From Bacilli bacterium (GTDB lineage: Bacteria; Bacillota_I; Bacilli_A; Izemoplasmatales; Hujiaoplasmataceae): DNA of 43,863 bases. A model generated the notes under the pieces. That model was not told the origin of the DNA. It worked only from the letters and a program-made list of their open reading frames with translations, and searched no databases. Shown here piece after piece: positions 22,816 through 34,100 of this stretch. Each line of letters opens with the position of its first letter. The first letter of the stretch is position 1. Both the position numbers and the translations under genes were made by a program. The stretch spans positions 1 to 43,863 of the forward strand of contig JAFGQH010000059.1 in assembly GCA_016935815.1 (NCBI GenBank). Direction: 5' to 3'.

Positions 22816-24333
22816 GTGGTTGAAATTAATGGTTCAAACTTGACGCTCGACTCTTTTTCCAAAGTCGTTCTGGATCATGAAGAATTACAAATTTCCGATA
22901 CCAGCAAAACCCAAGTAAACAATGCGAGACTCTATGTTAAGGAAGTCATCAAATCCGAAGTTCCAACGTATGGAATCAATACCGGATTTGGAAAACTTTC
23001 TGTTGTTTCCATTGCCAAAGAAGATGTCAACAAACTCCAAGAGAATTTGTTGAAGAGTCATGCTTGCGGTGTCGGTGAACCGTTCTCTGAAGAAGTAGTG
23101 AGAGGAATGCTCTTGCTACGGATCAATGCCTTGATCAAAGGGTATAGTGGGATACGGTTATCAGTGATAGAAAAAATGGTAGAATTCTTGAACAAGAATC
23201 TGATTCCAATTGTATATTCTCAAGGAAGTCTTGGCGCAAGTGGCGATCTGGCTCCTTTAAGTCATATGGCTTTGCCACTCTTGGGTCTTGGAGAAGTATA
23301 CTATCAAGGTAAGAAAATGGAAGCCAAAAATGGTTTGGAATTAGCAGGCATAACACCGATTGAAATGTTAGAAGCAAAAGAGGGTTTATCTTTGATCAAT
23401 GGAACCCAAGCAATGACTTCAGTCGCTGCTTTGGCATTGCTGGAAAGCTATGATTTGATGTGTCTTTCCGAGCATGTTTTGGGTTTGACTATGGAGGCGT
23501 TGACAGGTATTGATGAAGTATTTTATGATAAAATCCATCTCTTAAGAAATCAACCAGGCCAAATCAAAGTTGCCAAAACAATGAGGGGAATTCTAAAGGA
23601 TTCCAAATTAACTACAAAACAAGGCGAGTTACGTGTTCAAGACGCGTATTCTTTACGTTGCTCGCCGCAAGTATTGGGTGCTTCATTGGACGCAATCGAT
23701 TATTGCCGCAATGTAGTTGAAAACGAAATGAACGCGGTAACCGATAATCCATTGGTTTTCATTGATGATCAAAAAGTTATCAGTGCAGGTAATTTCCATG
23801 GGCAGCCAATCGCCATAGCTATGGATTTCCTTGCAATTGCGATGAGCGAACTGGCAAATATATCCGAACGCAGAATCGAACGTATGGTCAATACCAATTT
23901 ATCCAATGGTTTGCCTGCTTTTTTAGTTCATAAACCAGGAATCAATTCTGGCTTTATGATCGTTCAATATAGTGCTGCATCCTTGGTCAGCGAGAATAAA
24001 GCCTTAGCTCATCCTGCAAGCGTGGACTCCATTCCATCTTCAGCGAATCAAGAAGACCACGTCTCTATGGGAACAATCTCCGCAAGAAAAACCAGAGATA
24101 TCATCAATAATTCGCAAAAAGTCATCGCAATGGAACTATTTACCGCTTGTCAAGCGCTGAATTTCCGTGATCTGAATAAATTGTCTAGTCGTTCCAAAGA
24201 AATCTACACCTATGTTCGAAAAGAGATTCCGTTTATTCAGGAAGATACCATCATGTATAAAATGATTCATTCTGTCATTGAAATGACAAAGCGATCCGAA
24301 TTCAAACAGTTAATCAATTTGGAGTGTGATTGA
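22816..24333 (+). CDS. hutH: Histidine ammonia-lyase
   Basis: The 505-residue enzyme removes ammonia from histidine to give urocanate, the first step of histidine degradation. The MIO cofactor arises from Ala141-Ser142-Gly143 in SLGASGDLAPLSHM. Family blocks GINTGFGKL, ALIKGYSGIR, NGTQAM, QDAYSLRCSPQ and DNPLVF follow in order. Translation starts at GTG 22816, supported by AGGTGA (22805-22810), and no ATG fits the family N terminus. It is the first gene of a six-gene operon. Confidence 0.96.
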   Translation: MVEINGSNLTLDSFSKVVLDHEELQISDTSKTQVNNARLYVKEVIKSEVPTYGINTGFGKLSVVSIAKEDVNKLQENLLKSHACGVGEPFSEEVVRGMLLLRINALIKGYSGIRLSVIEKMVEFLNKNLIPIVYSQGSLGASGDLAPLSHMALPLLGLGEVYYQGKKMEAKNGLELAGITPIEMLEAKEGLSLINGTQAMTSVAALALLESYDLMCLSEHVLGLTMEALTGIDEVFYDKIHLLRNQPGQIKVAKTMRGILKDSKLTTKQGELRVQDAYSLRCSPQVLGASLDAIDYCRNVVENEMNAVTDNPLVFIDDQKVISAGNFHGQPIAIAMDFLAIAMSELANISERRIERMVNTNLSNGLPAFLVHKPGINSGFMIVQYSAASLVSENKALAHPASVDSIPSSANQEDHVSMGTISARKTRDIINNSQKVIAMELFTACQALNFRDLNKLSSRSKEIYTYVRKEIPFIQEDTIMYKMIHSVIEMTKRSEFKQLINLECD

Positions 24334-24334
24334 T

Positions 24335-26353
24335 ATGAACAAAGCCATCACACTAAGAGATATCTTCCAGACTCTTCCTGAACCGAAACCATTTCAGGAA
24401 GGAATCAGAAGAGCACCAAAAAGAGAGTTCAATCTCACCAAAGTAGAAACCTCTTTGGCATTAAAGAATGCTCTACGTTATATTCCCAAAGAATGGCATG
24501 AGATCCTCGCTCCAGAATTTCTGGAAGAGTTGCTGACAAGAGGCAAAATATACGGCTACCGTTTCCGGCCATTTGGTAGGATTTTCGGAAAATCCATCAA
24601 TGAATATGAAGCGAATACAATCGAAGGAAAAGCATTTCAAGTCATGATTGACAACAATCTTGATTTTGAGATTGCACTTTATCCTTATGAACTCGTCACT
24701 TATGGGGAAACTGGTTCTGTGTTTCAAAACTGGATGCAATACCATTTGACCAAGAAATACCTGGAGATTATGAATGACGAACAAACGTTGGTCCTTCTGT
24801 CTGGACACCCTCTTGGTTTATTCAAATCACATAAACATTCTCCACGAGTGATATTGACAAACGGACTGATGATCGGTGCGTTTGATAATCTTCACCAGTT
24901 TAATCGAGCTTCCAGTCTGGGAGTTGCCAACTATGGGCAGATGACCGCCGGTGGTTGGATGTATATCGGTCCGCAAGGAATCGTACACGGCACCTATTCC
25001 ACTTTGCTGAATGCCGGCAGATCGAAACTCGGCATTCCGGAAAAAGAAGATTTGAAAGGTAAACTGTTTGTGTCTTCGGGTCTAGGAGGTATGAGCGGTG
25101 CTCAAGGCAAAGCCATTGAAATCAGTGGTGGTGTCGGAATCATCGCCGAAGTGGATCATTCTAGAATTGAAACAAGATACAATCAAGGCTGGGTATCTCA
25201 TATTGCCAAAACGGAAGCAGAAGCATTCCAATTGGCCAAAGAAGCACAAAGAGATGGAAAAGCAACAGCGATTGCTTATCATGGGAATATTGTAAATTTA
25301 TTGGAATATGCCGTCAAGGAAAACATCCATATCGACCTATTAAGTGATCAGACTAGTTGTCATGCGGTATATGATGGCGGGTATTGTCCTGTCGGGATTC
25401 GTTTTGAAGAAAGAACAAGACTATTAAGAGAAGATAAAAAGCAATTTGAAAGCCAGGTAAATCAAACACTACATCGCCATTATAATGTAATCAAACAAAT
25501 CGTTAGAAACGGGACCTACTTCTTTGATTATGGAAATTCCTTCATGAAGGCAATCTACGATTCCGGAATCCAAGAAATCTGTAAGAATGGGAAAGACGAT
25601 CTGGATGGTTTTATTTGGCCGTCTTACGTAGAAGATATCATGGGACCAATCCTGTTCGATTATGGCTACGGTCCATTCCGTTGGGTTTGTTTATCCGGAA
25701 AAGAAGAAGATTTGGATCAAACCGATCAAGCGGCTATGGATTGCATCGACAAAGACAGAAGATTCCAGGATTTAGACAATTACAACTGGATTCGTGATGC
25801 AAAGAAAAACAAATTGGTTGTGGGAACCAAAGCAAGAATCCTTTATCAAGACGCCTATGGAAGATTGAAAATCGCTTTAAAATTCAATGAGATGATTCGC
25901 AATGGCGAAATCGGCCCTGTTATGTTGGGTCGAGATCATCATGATACTGGAGGAACCGATTCTCCATTCAGAGAGACATCCAATATCAAGGATGGATCCA
26001 ATATCATGGCGGATATGGCGACACAAGTCGCTCTTGGAAATACAGCAAGAGGAATGTCTCTTGTTACTTTGCACAATGGCGGCGGCGCGGGAATCGGCAA
26101 GGTCATCAACGGCGGATACGGAATGGTTCTAGACGGTAGCGAAAGAGTGGACGAGATATTGAATACAGCGATGCTTCACGATGTGATGGTCGGTGTTACT
26201 CGTCGTGCTTGGGCAAGAAATCAAAACTCAATCGATACAGTGGTAGAATACAATGCGTTGGAGAACAACTCGATGCTAAGCGTACCGTTCCTTACGGATG
26301 AAGATGCCATTTTATCACTTGTGGAAGAAGCATATCAAAAAGGTGGAAAATAA
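24335..26353 (+). CDS. hutU: Urocanate hydratase
   Basis: This 672-residue enzyme uses tightly bound NAD+ as an electrophile to hydrate urocanate to imidazolonepropionate. Typical blocks are QTAGGWMYIGPQG-like (here TAGGWMYIGPQG), SSGLGGMSGAQGKA for NAD+ binding, DQTSCHAVYDGGYCPVG with the active-site Cys region and GRDHHDTGGTDSPFRET. The length matches the longer form seen in anaerobic Firmicutes rather than the ~555-residue proteobacterial form. The ATG at 24335 is one base after the hutH stop and is served by GGAG (24321-24324). Confidence 0.95.
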   Translation: MNKAITLRDIFQTLPEPKPFQEGIRRAPKREFNLTKVETSLALKNALRYIPKEWHEILAPEFLEELLTRGKIYGYRFRPFGRIFGKSINEYEANTIEGKAFQVMIDNNLDFEIALYPYELVTYGETGSVFQNWMQYHLTKKYLEIMNDEQTLVLLSGHPLGLFKSHKHSPRVILTNGLMIGAFDNLHQFNRASSLGVANYGQMTAGGWMYIGPQGIVHGTYSTLLNAGRSKLGIPEKEDLKGKLFVSSGLGGMSGAQGKAIEISGGVGIIAEVDHSRIETRYNQGWVSHIAKTEAEAFQLAKEAQRDGKATAIAYHGNIVNLLEYAVKENIHIDLLSDQTSCHAVYDGGYCPVGIRFEERTRLLREDKKQFESQVNQTLHRHYNVIKQIVRNGTYFFDYGNSFMKAIYDSGIQEICKNGKDDLDGFIWPSYVEDIMGPILFDYGYGPFRWVCLSGKEEDLDQTDQAAMDCIDKDRRFQDLDNYNWIRDAKKNKLVVGTKARILYQDAYGRLKIALKFNEMIRNGEIGPVMLGRDHHDTGGTDSPFRETSNIKDGSNIMADMATQVALGNTARGMSLVTLHNGGGAGIGKVINGGYGMVLDGSERVDEILNTAMLHDVMVGVTRRAWARNQNSIDTVVEYNALENNSMLSVPFLTDEDAILSLVEEAYQKGGK

Positions 26354-26354
26354 G

Positions 26355-27314
26355 ATGAAAATAGTGGAATGCGTTCCAAATTTCTCCGAAGGTAGAGATA
26401 TCGACAAAATCGAACGAATCATGTCGGTTGTCAAAACCAATGCTTTTATTCGTTTGATTAACTATGAATCCGATGCCGACTATAATCGTACGGTTGTGAC
26501 CCTCGTGGGAGAACCGGATAAGATGGTCGATTTGATTCTTGACTTAACAAAAATCTGTCTTCAAGAAATCGATCTGAATCATCACAGTGGCGAACATGCA
26601 AGAATGGGTGCCATTGATGTGATTCCTTTCATCCCTATAAGCGACATTTCCATGGCGGAATGTGTCGCATTGTCAGAACAATGTGCAAGAAGAATCAACG
26701 AGAAGTATGATATCCCTGTTTTCTTGTATGCTGAGGCTGCAAAAAAACCGGAAAGAGAGTTGTTACCGAACATTCGCAAAGGCGAATTTGAAGGGATGAA
26801 AACAAAAATCCAAGAATCTGAATGGAAACCTGATTTTGGAAAACCAGAAATCCATCCGACATTTGGTACTGTCGCGGTTGGAGCTAGAGATTTTTTAATC
26901 GCTTATAATATTGATTTGGCTACAGAAGACGAAAATCCAGCGAAGCAGATTGCCAAAGCAATTCGAAAATCTTCCGGCGGATTTCAATATATCCAAGCAG
27001 GACCGGTATATCTGGAAAACAGAAAACATACGCAAGTTACTATGAATATTTTGAATTATAAAAAGAATCCAATTTATCGTATCTTTGAAACAGTACGGAT
27101 GGAAGCCAAACAATATCAAGTGGAAGTCACTGGAGCTGAAATCGTCGGCTTGATACCGAAGGATGCTTTGATTCGTTCGTTGAAATATTATTACAAGTCT
27201 CAAAAAATTGCGTTCCCTGAAAATATCTCATTTGAGATGATTGTGGAAGATGCTAGAAAATACTTGTTATTTCGAGATTTCAACGAGACCAAAATCATAG
27301 ATTATTTTCTATAG
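26355..27314 (+). CDS. ftcD: Glutamate formimidoyltransferase
   Basis: The 319-residue enzyme transfers the formimino group of formiminoglutamate to tetrahydrofolate, releasing glutamate. The N-terminal signature ECVPNFSEGRD and the block HHSGEHARMGAIDVIPFIP with catalytic His residues are clear, and GTVAVGARDFLIAYNIDL starts the second subdomain. It has only the transferase domains, because the cyclodeaminase is a separate gene two positions downstream. AGGTGG (26341-26346) selects the ATG at 26355, two bases after hutU ends. Confidence 0.94.
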   Translation: MKIVECVPNFSEGRDIDKIERIMSVVKTNAFIRLINYESDADYNRTVVTLVGEPDKMVDLILDLTKICLQEIDLNHHSGEHARMGAIDVIPFIPISDISMAECVALSEQCARRINEKYDIPVFLYAEAAKKPERELLPNIRKGEFEGMKTKIQESEWKPDFGKPEIHPTFGTVAVGARDFLIAYNIDLATEDENPAKQIAKAIRKSSGGFQYIQAGPVYLENRKHTQVTMNILNYKKNPIYRIFETVRMEAKQYQVEVTGAEIVGLIPKDALIRSLKYYYKSQKIAFPENISFEMIVEDARKYLLFRDFNETKIIDYFL

Positions 27315-27322
27315 GAGAGCAT

Positions 27323-28582
27323 ATGGCACAACGGACACTTATCAAAAATATCAAATATTGTTATACATCGAACGAGTCACCTCCTGTCAAAGGTCATGAC
27401 ATGTCCAAAATCGATGTATTTGACAATGTCAACATACTGATTGAAGATGATAGGATCAGCAAAATCAGTAAAAACCCAATTGAAGAACCTGGTTTGGATT
27501 TGATCTATGACGCGTCGGGATTGATTTGTGTTCCGGGATTCATCGATTCTCATACCCACTTGGTATTTGGAGGGTCGAGAGAACATGAGTTCGCCAAGAA
27601 ACTTGCCGGTGTTCCATATCTTGAAATTTTAAAACAAGGTGGGGGAATCCTTAGTACTGTCAAGCAGACCAAAAACGCAACCTTTGATGAGTTGTACAGA
27701 CAAGCCAAGAAATCATTGGATGAGATGTTGCTATTCGGGGTTACAACAATCGAAGCTAAATCGGGCTACGGGCTATCGCTAGACACTGAAATCAAACAAC
27801 TTGAAGTATTGAGAAAGTTGAATGAAACTCATCCAATCGATATTCACATCACGTATTTAGGTGCCCACGCATTTCCAAAGGAATATGAAAATCACAGATC
27901 TGATTTCATCCAACAGATTCAAAGTGATTTGAAAATCATTCACCAGAAAGGATTGGCAGAATCCGTCGATGTCTTCTGTGAAGTTGGAGTATTCTCTGCA
28001 GAAGAAACCAAAAAGATTTTGGATACAGCTAAGTCGTTAGGATTTAAATTGCGTGTTCATACGGATGAAATCGAATCAATAGGAGGTACTTTGGTAGCTT
28101 TGGATTTAAAGGCTAAGACAGTTGACCATTTGATGGCTTTGAAAGAAGAGGATATGGCTTTACTTGCAAAAAGTGATACAATAGCTAACCTCTTACCATC
28201 CACATCGTTCTTTTTAAACAAGGAATATGCTCCTGCCAGAAAAATGATTGATGCCGGAGTCGCATTGGCGATATCCAGCGACTACAATCCTGGTTCGACG
28301 CCATCTGAGAATTATCAACTTACCATGCAAATCGCAGCCAATAAGCTTCGGATGGTTCCAACGGAAGTTCTGACAGCGGCGACTGTCAATCCAGCATTTA
28401 GTCTTGATATTTCCAATACACATGGCAAGATTTCTGTTGGATACAAAGCGGACTTAGTTCTATTGGATGTCAATAATCTAGATTATTTTCTATATCACTA
28501 TGGGATCAATCATACAAAAGCGGTATTCAAATCAGGGCGATTGGTCGTTGATCATCGCCAATTATTGGAGGAAGAACTATGA
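27323..28582 (+). CDS. hutI: Imidazolonepropionase
   Basis: This 419-residue metal-dependent amidohydrolase opens imidazolonepropionate to formiminoglutamate. Key segments are HTHLVFGGSREHEFAKKLAG with the first metal His pair, a YLGAHAFP strand, LRVHTDEIE with another ligand His, and SSDYNPGSTPSENYQ with the catalytic Asp. GGAGAG precedes the ATG after an eight-base gap from ftcD. The stop overlaps the fchA start by ATGA. Confidence 0.95.
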   Translation: MAQRTLIKNIKYCYTSNESPPVKGHDMSKIDVFDNVNILIEDDRISKISKNPIEEPGLDLIYDASGLICVPGFIDSHTHLVFGGSREHEFAKKLAGVPYLEILKQGGGILSTVKQTKNATFDELYRQAKKSLDEMLLFGVTTIEAKSGYGLSLDTEIKQLEVLRKLNETHPIDIHITYLGAHAFPKEYENHRSDFIQQIQSDLKIIHQKGLAESVDVFCEVGVFSAEETKKILDTAKSLGFKLRVHTDEIESIGGTLVALDLKAKTVDHLMALKEEDMALLAKSDTIANLLPSTSFFLNKEYAPARKMIDAGVALAISSDYNPGSTPSENYQLTMQIAANKLRMVPTEVLTAATVNPAFSLDISNTHGKISVGYKADLVLLDVNNLDYFLYHYGINHTKAVFKSGRLVVDHRQLLEEEL

Positions 28583-29220
28583 AACTCGTCGACATGAAAC
28601 TTGAGTCATTCTTACATGAATTAGCTTCCAATTCACCAGCACCTGGAGGAGGGAGTGTCAGTGCATTAGCCGGCGCTAATGCTGCATCGCTTGTAATCAT
28701 GGTATCCAGCCTGACTACAAACAAGAAGAAATACAAAGCATTACCGGAACAGGAGCAGAATAAATATCAAGATATTATTTGCAAGTTCGAACATGCAAAA
28801 AAGCAGTTCACAATGTATATCGATGAAGATACAGAATCGTTCAACCAAGTGATGGCTGCTTTCGGACTACCGAAACAATCTGAGGAAGAAATAATGACAA
28901 GAAATCAAGCGATAGAGACCGCAACAATCGCATCCATCAAGACACCGATGAAAGTTGCTCTTTTGGCACTTGAATTGATGAGAGAGATGGATATCGTGAT
29001 TCAAATGTCCAATCGCAACACTGTTTCAGATCAAGGAGTCGCGATATTGTTGCTACACTCTGCGTTTCTTGGAGCACTCATGAACGTTAAAATCAATTTG
29101 CCTGGATTGAGTCAAAAAGAACTGATAAAAGAATACAAAGATGTTATAATGGAACTAACAGATGAAGCAAGAGATATAAAGGATAGACTTCTAGAAGAAG
29201 TCAATTATCTTTTGGATTAG
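28579..29220 (+). CDS. fchA: Formimidoyltetrahydrofolate cyclodeaminase
   Basis: The 213-residue helical enzyme converts 5-formimino-THF to 5,10-methenyl-THF and ammonia, completing salvage of the histidine-derived one-carbon unit. The signature [20 protein letters not shown], near residue 17, is diagnostic for the folate-binding cyclodeaminase fold. It corresponds to the C-terminal domain of the fused mammalian FTCD, but is separate here. GGAGG (28567-28571) is the ribosome binding site. Confidence 0.93.
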   Translation: MKLVDMKLESFLHELASNSPAPGGGSVSALAGANAASLVIMVSSLTTNKKKYKALPEQEQNKYQDIICKFEHAKKQFTMYIDEDTESFNQVMAAFGLPKQSEEEIMTRNQAIETATIASIKTPMKVALLALELMREMDIVIQMSNRNTVSDQGVAILLLHSAFLGALMNVKINLPGLSQKELIKEYKDVIMELTDEARDIKDRLLEEVNYLLD

Positions 29221-29228
29221 GAGGAATT

Positions 29229-29876
29229 ATGAAGTTATTTGCGGATACAGCCATAATTAGTGAAATTGAAGAAGTCAGTACCTGGGGGATTATCAGTGGT
29301 GTTACTACGAATCCTTCTTTGATAGCGAAGTCCGGAATCAGCCTGACCGACGCTATTCAGAAAATTGTCAATTTGATTGATGGACCGATTAGCGCTGAAG
29401 TGCAAGAAGGCAATGCCACCGATATGGTGGAAGAGGCCAAAATATATGCCAAGATGCACAAGAACATCGTTATTAAGATACCAATGACTCTGGAAGGAGT
29501 TAAAGCTGTAAAGCAGCTTTCCACATTTGGTATCAAGACCAATGTGACACTTGTATTCTCCACTTCGCAAGCACTAATGGCTGCTACAGCCGGCGCCACG
29601 TATGTTTCTCCATTCATGGGTCGTATTGATGATTTGACCGGCCGGGATGATGCTGGATTCGAATTGGTCAAGGCTGTCAAAGACATGTTCAAAACATACG
29701 GATTCAAAACACAGATCATAGCGGCGTCCATACGTCATAACAACCATGTTGACCAAGCCATGAAGGCAGGAGCCGATATCGCAACGATACCGTTCAAAGT
29801 ATTGAACGATATGGTAAAACATGAACTGACGGACAGAGGCTTGAAGATTTTTAGAGAAGCATCACAAAATAAATAA
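29229..29876 (+). CDS. Transaldolase-like fructose-6-phosphate aldolase (TalC/FSA type)
   Basis: The 215-residue class I aldolase of the small transaldolase subfamily has the N-terminal [23 protein letters not shown], the Schiff-base lysine in IVIKIPMT, and [12 protein letters not shown]. It would catalyse transaldolase exchange or dihydroxyacetone/fructose-6-phosphate aldol reactions in sugar-phosphate metabolism. Its place as the sixth gene of the hut operon, eight bases after fchA with GGAGGA before the start, has no obvious link to histidine breakdown. Transaldolase and FSA activity cannot be separated by eye. Confidence 0.9.
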   Translation: MKLFADTAIISEIEEVSTWGIISGVTTNPSLIAKSGISLTDAIQKIVNLIDGPISAEVQEGNATDMVEEAKIYAKMHKNIVIKIPMTLEGVKAVKQLSTFGIKTNVTLVFSTSQALMAATAGATYVSPFMGRIDDLTGRDDAGFELVKAVKDMFKTYGFKTQIIAASIRHNNHVDQAMKAGADIATIPFKVLNDMVKHELTDRGLKIFREASQNK

Positions 29877-29889
29877 TGACAAACCGATA

Positions 29890-29918
29890 AACATGGGGTA
29901 ATATTCCCATGTTTTTTC
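29890..29918 (+). terminator. Intrinsic terminator of the hut operon
   Basis: AACATGGG (29890-29897) pairs with CCCATGTT (29906-29913) around an eight-base loop, followed by T residues. Confidence 0.85.
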
Positions 29919-29958
29919 ATTTAAAAAAATAGAATGCGTTCATTAATAAAGCAAATCA

Positions 29959-29979
29959 ATATGAAGCACACATTCATAT
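29959..29979 (+). promoter_or_regulatory. Inverted repeat in the promoter region of the HD-GYP signalling operon
   Basis: ATATGAA (29959-29965) and TTCATAT (29973-29979) form a 7-bp dyad with a seven-base centre, about 40 bases before the start codon. Weak -10 candidates (TATGAT at 29987-29992, TATAGA at 29995-30000) lie just downstream. It could be an operator, but the evidence is modest. Confidence 0.3.
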
Positions 29980-30016
29980 ATATCCGTATGATAGTATAGA
30001 ATAAGAGGGGAACATT

Positions 30017-31051
30017 ATGGAAAAAATACGATTAGCGATTATTGACGATGAACCAATCAATCTTCAGGTATTAAGCAAATTGCTGATGAACGAATATAAC
30101 ATCAGCGTATTCAAATCGGGAGAATCATTCCTGAGTCACATGGATAAAATGCAGAAGCCTAGTTTGATTCTTCTCGATATCATCATGCCGGGGCTTGATG
30201 GGTATCAAACATTGAGGAAAATAAAAGAATACCCTGAATATCAAGAAATACCGGTGATTTTTATCACCTCTTTGGACAGCAGTTTGGATGAAGAAAAAGG
30301 ATTCAATGTAGGGGCGATGGATTATATCATCAAACCATTCAAACCTGTTGTGGTCAAAAAACGAATACGCGTTCAATTGGAATTGAAGGAAGCCAGAGAT
30401 TTTTTGAAAGAGAAGAATGAATGGCTGGAAGATGAAGTAACAAACAGAATCAAAGAAACCATCATTGTCCAAGATGTGACACTGGGTATTGTAACACAAC
30501 TCGTAGAGACCAGAGATCTTGAAACAGGAAACCACATCTATAGGACAAGTAGATATATGGAAATCCTAGCGAAAAAACTCAAGACAAAACAAGAATATAA
30601 AAGCACGTTAACGAGTGAATATATCGAATTGATCACCAAAGCTGCACCATTGCATGATATCGGAAAAATAGGCATCCCGGATTCGATTCTATTGAAACCG
30701 GGCAAGTTGACTCCAGAAGAATATGAAATTATGAAGACGCATGTTCAGAAAGGGGCTGATGCAATTTCTTTGGCAATCAAGCAAACACTTGAGATGCATG
30801 CAAAAGACAAAGAGTCCTCGGCATTGGCTTTACGGTTTTTGGATGTAGCGCATGAAATTATTCTTTATCATCACGAACGCTGGGACGGATTGGGATATCC
30901 CGGGCGTCTGGTAGGATCCAAAACTCCGATTCCAGGAAGAATGATGGCTTTGGCAGATGTGTTTGATGCCCTTACGACACCAAGAGTCTATAAAGCTGCT
31001 TGGAGTTTTGATGAAGCAACCAAATATATCAAGGAACATGCAAAAACCTAA
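30017..31051 (+). pseudogene. HD-GYP response regulator interrupted by an in-frame stop
   Basis: The 344-residue open part holds an N-terminal receiver domain (Asp10, Asp11, phosphorylation site Asp54, Lys in IIKPF) and an HD-GYP c-di-GMP phosphodiesterase domain. In the latter the HD pair is His213-Asp214 and HHERWDGLGYP is at 285-295. TAA at 31049-31051 stops it. The same frame then encodes 25 more residues (31052-31126), beginning with FDPDVV, the conserved sequence that normally follows the KEH-G/A-T segment, and ends at TGA 31127-31129. That stop overlaps the ribosome binding site of the next gene, the expected operon spacing. A CAA to TAA change is the simplest explanation. All catalytic motifs precede the stop, so the product may still work. 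Confidence 0.85.
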
Positions 31052-31139
31052 TTTGATCCCGATGTGGTATGGGCATTTTCGGAAGAAATTGAGCAATTTC
31101 GAAATGTATTTGACATTCTGAAAGATTGAGGTGTAAACG

Positions 31140-34100
31140 ATGGATCATTATCAATCGGATTTTGTATATCATGGTAATGAATTTTTAAATAAATTGCATC
31201 AATGGGTAGGAATTGGTCTTTGGGAGCTCAATCTAAAAGATCAAATTCTTGTCGTGGATTCTGAATTCAACAAACTTAATCATCTGGGATTGGAAGCTCA
31301 ATACAAACTTGATGAAGCGCTTAAATTGTTTGGCCCTATGAAAGCATTGGAATTCAAAACGGTTTTAACCGATGCAATCAAAAAAGAGATACCATTTTCT
31401 ATTATTGTGAATTTTGTCGATAGAAGAAATGCTATGAATTGGTTTAAAATCTCTGGAGGGCCATATTATGAAGAGCAATCGTTGGTATCGTTTCAAGGGA
31501 TTGTTCAGAATATAACAAATCTAATTGAAAGCAAAATATCCATGGAACGATATACCAATTTGTTTGCGGGCTTCTTCCAGACAACCAAAGATCTATACTA
31601 TATTTATGACAAGAGTGGCAATATCATTGAGTTTTTCGGTTCTTCCAAAGAAAATTACGATTCGGATCCAGACAGTCATATTGGAATGAATATCAGCGAA
31701 ATTGTTCCAAAATTCTTATCAAAATTGATTATAAGCAATATTAAAGCAGCCGGTAAGACAAATCAAGTCCAGACATATGAATACGATCTGGAGTTGGACG
31801 ATAGGGGAAACCAACATTATTCCTCCTCCATCAGCAAGATGCCGAATTCCGAATACTTTATTTCTGTAATCAAGAATAAGACCGAAGAATATAAACGGTC
31901 AAAATTACTAGAAGATCTTGCAAAACACAATCAGTATCTTTTAGACAGAGCGCCTCTTCCAGTTGTAATCGCAACTTATGACGATGGAACGATCATGTAT
32001 ATGAATATCAATGCCAAGAAACTGTTTGAATTGGAAGAAGAGGACATCGAAGGAAAATACAACATTTTGGATTTCTATCAATTTCCTCAAGACCGAATTC
32101 GACTGAAGTCTGCCGTTGATAGAGGTGAAGCAGAAGACATACACTTGGAGATGAAGTCCTTCAACAATAAGAGAATTGTTTTGGCTGTAAGTGCCAATTT
32201 GATTGATCATCAAGGACGAAAATCGCTTTTGGTTTCCATAAATGACATTACAAAAATCACCCAAATAGAAAATTCCTACATTCGCGAGAGAGATGCTTTA
32301 TTTGAACGTGTAAAGGAACAAAAAGCATTGCATGCTATTTTTACACTGACAGAGGACATAGCAAAAGCAATAGGAGATGTAGCTCCCGAAATTCCTTTCA
32401 TCTTGAAACATGCGATGCAATATCCAGAATCGACGATGGTAGAACTTTCCATCGGTCAGAGCAAATATGTATTGGATGACTTTATGGATACCCCATGGAT
32501 GATTTCCACGAGCAAAGAAACAAGCGAGGGAATCCCAATTTCAATTAAAATCGCATATTTCGACGAGTTCACTGAAAGAGATCAGGGACCATTTCTCAAC
32601 GAAGAAATCCAATTGTTGGAATCGGTTATTTCCAGAATTGTAGCTTTTGTCAATCAAAAGCGCATGGTAGAGGTAAATGTCGAGCAGGCTGAATTGATGA
32701 ATATCATGTTTCAGCAGACAAAGGACGCTATCATACTGGTAGACTCGTTATCAGGAGACATCATTGATTTCAACACTGCAGCATATGAAAGTCTAGGATA
32801 TACAAGACAAGAATTCTCCAAAATGAACATTCTTGATATCCGACATGACAACAACTATAGAACGCTAGTTGAATTGTATGAAAATCTGACATATGACAAA
32901 ACCTTGCGCTATCAAACAATCAAAATTCGGAAAGATGGAGAACCGATCCATGTCATTTTGACTTTGAAACGAATCTTGTATAAAGGACAGGAATTGATTT
33001 CAAATGTATGGCACGATATCACAGAACAAGTAAATACCCAGGAAAAACAAGAGCAGGAAATCAAGCAACTAGAACTATACACCGATTTCTTACAATACGT
33101 TTCCACGCATCGAATGTCATTGCTAGGTCATTTTGATAAATTTACCAAAGAGATGAACGAAAAATTGTGCAATACAATGGGATTTGATCGTGTATCCGTA
33201 TGGCTGTTTGATGAAACCAAAGAAAATCTTTCCTGCGTGAACATGTATAATCGAATCGATCAAAAAGATGTGTGCGACATCGTCATGAGAAGCGATTTGC
33301 TTCATGAAGAGATTGCTCTTTTCAAGAATAATCGATATGTTGCTTCCGACAACGTCTTGGAAGACGAACGGTTGGAAGAATTGGCGAATCAACTCTTACG
33401 AAAAAACCACATCGGATCGATGTTGGATTGTACTATCAATTCTAGTGGGGATACCAAAGGAATTCTATGTATTCAGACAATAGATCGTCATATCACCTGG
33501 GATGCATCCACCATCAATTTTGGATGTCAGATAGCGGATCAACTCGGAACGATCCTTCTGAATAAGAACCGTATCGAACTTTTAACCAGTCTCAATGAGA
33601 GTGAAAAAATGCTTAAAATCGCTCAAGAAATATCGAAAATCGGTCACTGGAATTATGATTTCGCAACAGATTACTTAAAATTCTCAGATGAAGCCAAACG
33701 ATTGATGAAAGTTGAAGACGGTAAGGCAATATCGGAGGAATTCTATCAGAAGCATATTCATCCCGATGACTATAAGAAAAGTCGAAAAGCTTGGTATGAT
33801 GCATTGGAAGGCAAAAAGACAGACGTCGTATTTCGCTATAACCGGGATGGCAAACAAATTTGGTTGGAGGAAAGACAAGAAGTTCAGTTTGATGAAAAAG
33901 GGAATCCCAAATTCGGTATGGGTACCTTGCAAGATGTAACAGAAAAGATTGAAACCAATGAGAAATTGGATGAATATCGCTTCCATCTGGAAGAAATGAT
34001 TGAAACTCGGACGAAGGAATTGGCAATCGCGAAAGAAGAAGCAGAAAAAGCAAACGAAGCGAAGAGCAGTTTCTTGTCCAATATGTCTCATGAGATTCGA

